A stretch of 10,469 nt of DNA from Planctomycetota bacterium (GTDB lineage: Bacteria; Planctomycetota; UBA11346): the NCBI GenBank assembly GCA_013821615.1, contig JACDGQ010000072.1, positions 1 through 10,469 of the forward strand. The letters are read 5' to 3'. Made by a program: the position numbers and the translations under genes. The notes beneath the pieces are model-generated. The model ran no database searches and had not been told where the DNA came from. It was given only the letters and a program-made list of their open reading frames with translations. Shown piece by piece: positions 6,431 through 10,469 of the stretch (position 1 is the stretch's first letter; every line of letters begins with the position of its first letter).

Positions 6431-6437
6431 GTCCTTT
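6431..6437 (-). promoter_or_regulatory. Ribosome binding site for the 184-residue lipoprotein
   Basis: On the minus strand AAAGGAC is followed by TTCCC and then the ATG at 6425. It supports the lipoprotein start over the longer open frame that continues to about 6890, which overlaps the next gene. The leader is nearly the same as that of the DUF1552 gene. Confidence 0.7.
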
Positions 6438-6463
6438 GGTTGGGATTGGTGACAGTGAAGGCG

Positions 6464-6952
6464 TCAGCCGGACGCTGCGACGGTGACGGTGAATTCGACG
6501 AAGTTGTTGTTCTCGTTGGTCTCGGCGAAATTGCCCGTATCGTCGATGGTGATGCGATAGACCGCAGAGCCGACGGTGGCCGGAATCGGAACATCGATGT
6601 TGATGGAGTCGAGGGTCGCCAGCGTCGCTACGATTCCACTCGTGAATGCCACGCCATTCTTCTGGATGCTCCAATGGACGTTGGTCACCGTGGAGTGGAA
6701 GCCGTTGCCGATGTCGAAGCGCAGGATCGGCGAGGGGGTGGCGGTGGTGATCGTGGATGGGACGGTCAGCGCACCCTGGAAGAAGCCGAGGTCGTTGTCG
6801 CCGAACTGGCCGGTGGTCGTCCCGTTGATGTAGTGTGGCGGCGGATTCCCCGATCCGCCGCCACCATAGCCACCGCCGCCAGAGCCGCATCCGGCGAGCG
6901 CAACGAGGGTGCTAGCCATGGCGGCGAGGACGGCGACGGGGTAGGTACGCAT
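6464..6952 (-). CDS. CARDB-domain lipoprotein
   Basis: A 162-residue protein. MRTYPVAVLAAMASTLVALA followed by GCGSGGGG is a lipoprotein signal with a canonical LAGC lipobox (Cys22), then a Gly-rich flexible linker (about 23-35). The rest (about 50-160) is a beta-sandwich with the CARDB signature: VHWSIQKNGVAFTSG, a VYRITIDDTGNFAETNENNN segment and FVEFTV. The D-x-x-x-x-x-E-x-N-E-x-N-N strand end is characteristic of CARDB (cell-adhesion-related domains), found in surface and secreted bacterial proteins. The product is probably an anchored surface or periplasmic binding protein; the ligand is unknown. The ribosome binding site is weak, so the start rests mainly on the signal sequence; the longer open frame upstream reaches back into the WD40-caspase gene and is rejected. 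It lies 157 bases downstream of that gene and 38 bases upstream of the second lipoprotein gene. Confidence 0.82.
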   Translation of the reverse strand: MRTYPVAVLAAMASTLVALAGCGSGGGGYGGGGSGNPPPHYINGTTTGQFGDNDLGFFQGALTVPSTITTATPSPILRFDIGNGFHSTVTNVHWSIQKNGVAFTSGIVATLATLDSINIDVPIPATVGSAVYRITIDDTGNFAETNENNNFVEFTVTVAASG

Positions 6953-7109
6953 GCGGTTTTGCCTGTGCAGGGGAGGATCTTGAGAATCGCGAGTGGTGGC
7001 AGAAGGTTGAGATCTTAGCGGTATGAACGCGGAGGGAAGCTTGGCAAACGGGACTCCTGGGGACTGGCAGTGCCCCGTACCTAGGATCGCACCTGCGCCA
7101 CAGGTCGGC

Positions 7110-10100
7110 TCAGGGTATCGGATCGCCCGCCAGTGGTGCTGCTGGCGGAGCGGATGGACCCGCCGCGGGAGCAGCCAGCCCGGGAGGGGTGGGCGCGGCC
7201 GGAGCCGCTGGCGCAGCTGGCGTGACCTGCGCAGGTACGATATCAAATAGGGAAAATGAGGAAACCGTGCTCGGGATCGACACCGTGGTCAGCTGCTTGC
7301 CGCCGGTGAGCTGGCGGACGCGTTCAGACAGGTACAGACCGAGTTCCATCAGCTCCAGGGTGCCGTTGCCGTTAGCGTCTGGCAGCACCGGGCCATTGCG
7401 CTTTCCGTGTACCGCCTCGAGCAAGGCGAGGGTGAATGCCCCGTGGCCCCACTCCGGCCTCTCAGTCGCCGACTGCTCCGACATCGAGGCGCTGAATACC
7501 ACGATGCCGTAACCGGGGGAGGACAGCTCGCGCGCGAGCTCGCCATTGGCCTGACGGGCTTGCGCCGCGGTGGACTGGCTGACGCCGGCGGGTGCGAAGG
7601 CGCCGCTCTTGCAGGCGTCGATGAACACCACCACGCGCCGGCAGGCGAGAGCGGCAAGAGCGTCGGTGAAGTCATGGGCGTGAAGGCAGGTTGCGGCGGG
7701 GTTGCCGAGATCGGCGTCGACCGGGGGCATGTACCACTGCCCGTTGTCGTCGATCCCACCATGCGAGGACAGGTGGAGGACGACCGTGTCGGCGGGTTTG
7801 GCTAATTGCTTGAGGTCGGTCAGCGCAGCCAGGATCTCGGCGCGCGTCGCTTTGCCATCGATGAGCGTTGCGTGACGGAACGAGCTGTAGAGCCCGCTGT
7901 GCTGGCCGGCCACGATCTCGGCCATCGCCGTGCCGTCTCTGGTCGCCATCGGCAACTTATGGATCCTCGGGTCGAGGTAATCGCCGACGGCGATGGTGAG
8001 CACGACCAGCCGTGGGGGCCCGTCACCGGAAGCGGTCGGTTGGGCGGGGGCCGCTGCCGGGGGATCGCATAGCACGAAGCGCGGCGTCGAGACGATTTCC
8101 GCATCATCGTTGGTGGCGATGACCTGAAAACGGTTGAAGCCAGGCTCGAGGGTCACCTCCGCTTCGAGGATCAGCGTTGATGGGGTGGCTTTGGCGACCT
8201 CCTTCAGGCCGCCACCGTGATCGCGCCGGCCATCGCGTAACAACACGCAGCGCCCGGCGGGCGCGTGCTCGATCGCCAGGCGCAGCACCGCGATCGTGTG
8301 ATCGGTAACCGCGGCCCGCGTTTCGGGCGCGAGCCAGCGGATACGCGGCGGCACGATCGCGGCGAGGTCGCCCGCTGGGCCGGCGAGCGTCGCCTGCGCG
8401 GCGGCCAGGTCGCCGGTCGCCATCAGCGCCCCGATGAAACGCGGGCGGTGGAAGCGTGCGCGGAATGCGGATGCCGGCAGGATCTCGGCGTCCTCGTCGT
8501 TGCCGCGGTCGATCTGCCAGCTGATCAGCGATTCGCCATGCGCGGATGCGTCGTAGTAGCCCGAGGAATGCCAGGCGATCCATGCCACATCGTCGCTGTC
8601 GTTCTGCGGGACCGCGAAGAGCGAGACCAGGAGACGCGGTTCGCAGCGGTCTGGGGCGGGCCGGTCCAGCGCCCACACCCGGATGGTCTGGTCGCGTGCG
8701 CTGGTGATCAGCCGCGTGCCGGCGGCGTTCACGTGCAGGCACAGGATCGCCGCCTGATGCGCGCGCACGCTTCCGATCACGCGCTCCTCGCGGTACAGGC
8801 GCAGCGTGCCGTCGTTGGAGCCGACGGCGTATTCGGCGGAATCGCCGCTGGCCAGGAACGTGACCGCACCGATGCGGTTGTACGGCGATGGGGTGACGAC
8901 CAGCCGCCGGTGCTGCTTCGCACCTTCGGCCAGGGACACCTCAGGTGTCAGCACCAGGGTCTTGCCATCCGGGCTCAGCGCCTGTTTCCAAGGAACGACC
9001 GGCGCGGCCGCGGTTGCCGTCTCCTCGGCGATGGTGGTGGAGCGCAGCAGGCGTGCCACCGGATCGTAGATGTGATCGACGCGGCCGTGTGCGGCCAGGG
9101 CGCTATCGAAGGTCAGGCCGATCCGTTCGCCCACGAACCCGACATTCCACGCCTGCCTGCCCGCGACGCCCAGAATGCGTTCGCGGTGGTTCCCCCCGCT
9201 AAAGCCAGGGTCAAAGGCCCACTCGTGCAGGTCGCTCAGCATCTCGCCCACGCTCAGCACGGTGAGGTGCTTCGCTTGGCGGCGAAACGCCACATACATC
9301 GCACCGCCGGGACCGTGCCCGCCATAGGTGGCGACCACCCTCAGGACACCCTTCTCATCGAGGGCGCAGACGAGGGGCCCGGCCAGGGTCTCGGGTGGCG
9401 CGTTCGGCGCTGGTTGGCCGCACGCGGCCATCCAGCGTCCATCGGCGGTGAAAGCATAGCTTTCGCCGAGGATCGGCCCGCGCACACAGGTCAGATGCCC
9501 CTGGAGATCCATGCATGTGACCGGGCCATCAAGGTAGGGCACGATCACGAGCTGGCCATTGGCGGTGAAGCCGGCACCCAATGCCTTGCCATGGAACGGC
9601 CAGGTCGCGAGTGCCGCATCCCCGCGGGCGAACAGCCCCGGAGTGTTTTTTTGCCAGTCCCACAGCTTCACATGGCCGGCATAATCAGCGCTCACGATCC
9701 GCCCCACATCGCCTTCCAGGTGCAGATCAACATGATGCACACCTTGCGCATGACCGGCGAAGGCGCGCACCAGTTCGTGCGTCTCCACCGACCACAACTT
9801 GACGAGCCGATCGAAGCCACCCGAGACCAGCCAGAGACCATCTGCGGAGAAATCCAGCGACATCACCCCGCCCGTATGCGCCTGCCAGGTGGCGACGCGT
9901 CGCCGGTTGGGCAGATCGTAAAGACGTATGGCGCTATCACCCCCGGCGGCCAGCCAGCGGCCATCGTTCGAGACCGCGAGCGATGACACCTCGGCTGGAC
10001 CGCCGTCGGCGGCGAACGGCAAGTGGAAGCGCGTATCGATGCGGCCCTCCGCCAGATCCCAGACCAGGATCGCGCCGTCGCCACCCGCGGTCACGGCAAG

Positions 10101-10286
10101 TCGTCCGTCGCGCGTAGCCACCAGGGCGCGCACGCGCTGGGTGTGTCCGGCGGGTGTCAGCACCAGGTGTGGTCCGGGCTGGGCATCGGGTTCGGCGGCC
10201 GACGCAAAATCCGTCGCTGCGTATCCGAGGAGCAGGCTCGCGAGAACGCGGGCGAGCCAGAGGCCGAGGCGCAAGGTGGTGGTCAT
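7110..10286 (-). CDS. Secreted WD40 beta-propeller / caspase-like (peptidase C14) protein
   Basis: A 1058-residue protein. MTTTLRLGLWLARVLASLLL starts a Sec signal peptide with likely cleavage after residue 30 or 31. WD40-type repeats fill about 47-545: clear ones begin with GHTQRVRAL (LVWDL), AHTGGVMSL (KLWSV), GHAQGVHHV (KLWDW) and AHQAAILCL (RVWAL), with degenerate ones between. A linker typical of bacterial WD40-caspase proteins follows (SSGYYDASAHGESLISWQ, about 573-590), then an Ig-like sandwich (about 672-740). The caspase-like domain runs about 759-1000 with an intact dyad: His842 in HLSSHGG and Cys892 in FIDACKSGA. DANGNGTLELME (970-981) is an EF-hand-like calcium loop. The tail from about 1014 is Ala/Pro-rich. 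Such enzymes cleave after basic residues in characterised orthocaspases; here the substrate is unknown and the enzyme is predicted to act outside the cytoplasm. A TTG at 10346 would extend the N-terminus by 20 residues, but it spoils the signal peptide. The ribosome binding site is weak. Confidence 0.92.
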   Translation of the reverse strand: MTTTLRLGLWLARVLASLLLGYAATDFASAAEPDAQPGPHLVLTPAGHTQRVRALVATRDGRLAVTAGGDGAILVWDLAEGRIDTRFHLPFAADGGPAEVSSLAVSNDGRWLAAGGDSAIRLYDLPNRRRVATWQAHTGGVMSLDFSADGLWLVSGGFDRLVKLWSVETHELVRAFAGHAQGVHHVDLHLEGDVGRIVSADYAGHVKLWDWQKNTPGLFARGDAALATWPFHGKALGAGFTANGQLVIVPYLDGPVTCMDLQGHLTCVRGPILGESYAFTADGRWMAACGQPAPNAPPETLAGPLVCALDEKGVLRVVATYGGHGPGGAMYVAFRRQAKHLTVLSVGEMLSDLHEWAFDPGFSGGNHRERILGVAGRQAWNVGFVGERIGLTFDSALAAHGRVDHIYDPVARLLRSTTIAEETATAAAPVVPWKQALSPDGKTLVLTPEVSLAEGAKQHRRLVVTPSPYNRIGAVTFLASGDSAEYAVGSNDGTLRLYREERVIGSVRAHQAAILCLHVNAAGTRLITSARDQTIRVWALDRPAPDRCEPRLLVSLFAVPQNDSDDVAWIAWHSSGYYDASAHGESLISWQIDRGNDEDAEILPASAFRARFHRPRFIGALMATGDLAAAQATLAGPAGDLAAIVPPRIRWLAPETRAAVTDHTIAVLRLAIEHAPAGRCVLLRDGRRDHGGGLKEVAKATPSTLILEAEVTLEPGFNRFQVIATNDDAEIVSTPRFVLCDPPAAAPAQPTASGDGPPRLVVLTIAVGDYLDPRIHKLPMATRDGTAMAEIVAGQHSGLYSSFRHATLIDGKATRAEILAALTDLKQLAKPADTVVLHLSSHGGIDDNGQWYMPPVDADLGNPAATCLHAHDFTDALAALACRRVVVFIDACKSGAFAPAGVSQSTAAQARQANGELARELSSPGYGIVVFSASMSEQSATERPEWGHGAFTLALLEAVHGKRNGPVLPDANGNGTLELMELGLYLSERVRQLTGGKQLTTVSIPSTVSSFSLFDIVPAQVTPAAPAAPAAPTPPGLAAPAAGPSAPPAAPLAGDPIP

Positions 10287-10350
10287 GGCGGATCCGGGCG
10301 CAGGCAGCGCGCGCCGCAGGTTCTCTGCGCCCAGGCGGCCGGGCAAGTCC

Positions 10351-10469
10351 TAAGAGGCGGTTTCAAAACCCTCCCCTACTGCGCCCGGCTCTCGTCGGCT
10401 GCGGCTGCGTCAGACGATCCATTTTGTCCCTCTCCAGGGAGGCTTCGCGCTGCTCAACATGGCCTGCGG
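10351..10469. mobile_element. Possible insertion-sequence end at the right edge
   Basis: TAA followed by GAGGCGGTTTCAAAACC (10351-10370) has the look of a target trinucleotide plus terminal inverted repeat of an IS5-type element. The sequence beyond does not continue any gene seen here, and no transposase is recognisable in the 119 bases available. A small hairpin (TCCCT/AGGGA) is also present near 10430. This is a weak call made from pattern memory; the region may simply be the upstream spacer of the WD40-caspase gene. Confidence 0.25.

Noticed and set aside
6426..6890. Upstream extension of the 184-residue lipoprotein
   Set aside because: It would overlap the CARDB lipoprotein gene in another frame, reads as Arg/His-rich nonsense, and the internal ATG at 6425 has both a ribosome binding site and a lipoprotein signal.
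7091..7105. ACCTG/CAGGT hairpin as a terminator after the WD40-caspase gene
   Set aside because: The stem is only five base pairs with no T-tract, and the lipoprotein genes downstream look co-transcribed.
6953..7246. Upstream extension of the CARDB lipoprotein to 7246
   Set aside because: It would overlap the 3' end of the WD40-caspase gene and place the lipoprotein signal in the middle of the protein.
8265..9986. A 573-codon plus-strand open frame
   Set aside because: It is antisense to the WD40 region of the caspase gene, has no family resemblance and no ribosome binding site, while the opposite strand shows WD40 repeats throughout.
10287..10346. N-terminal extension of the WD40-caspase to the TTG at 10346
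   Set aside because: It adds charged and Pro-rich residues ahead of a complete signal peptide; the ATG at 10286 gives a normal Sec leader.

Overview
The window looks like high-GC chromosomal DNA from the PVC group, most likely a planctomycete. The evidence is the adjacent DUF1592-type (planctomycete cytochrome-associated) and DUF1552 genes, a secreted WD40-caspase protein, and many exported proteins and lipoproteins. Myxococcota, Acidobacteriota and Verrucomicrobiota carry similar families, so the phylum call is an inference. No tRNA, rRNA, CRISPR array or complete mobile element is visible.

Left half, plus strand (2-5560): four genes read left to right. (1) The C-terminal part of a DUF1595/DUF1592/DUF1588/DUF1585 protein with a CxxCH heme site, cut by the window edge. 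(2) A DUF1552 (HXXSHH family) protein with a twin-arginine-type leader. (3) A secreted alpha/beta-hydrolase (PHB-depolymerase/feruloyl-esterase-like) with a C-terminal HEAT-like helical region. (4) A secreted beta-sandwich protein resembling Cip1 or polysaccharide-lyase folds. All are predicted to leave the cytoplasm. Together they suggest a cell-surface or periplasmic set that combines redox chemistry (heme protein plus DUF1552 partner) with attack on or binding of a polymer; this joint role is inferred. A perfect 11-bp hairpin just after gene 4 probably ends the unit.

The gaps on both sides of the DUF1552 gene consist largely of short tandem repeats: CTTCCTG heptamers passing into octamers and a 15-mer upstream, and GTGCGGAA octamers then CAGCNRT heptamers downstream. 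Part of the upstream and downstream tracts are imperfect inverted copies of each other. The arrays are open in all forward frames and create false N-terminal extensions, so starts were placed by Shine-Dalgarno sites and signal peptides.

Middle (5561-5870): a convergent intergenic region holding the hairpin and no convincing gene.

Right half, minus strand (5871-10286): a likely operon read right to left. It starts with a 1058-residue secreted WD40-Ig-caspase (C14) protein with an intact His/Cys dyad and an EF-hand-like loop. Two lipoproteins follow, one with a CARDB-type domain and one unrecognised. This resembles a surface-exposed sensing and proteolysis module whose target is unknown. The last ~120 bases beyond this gene contain a sequence that looks like an IS terminal repeat next to a TAA, but the window ends before this can be tested.
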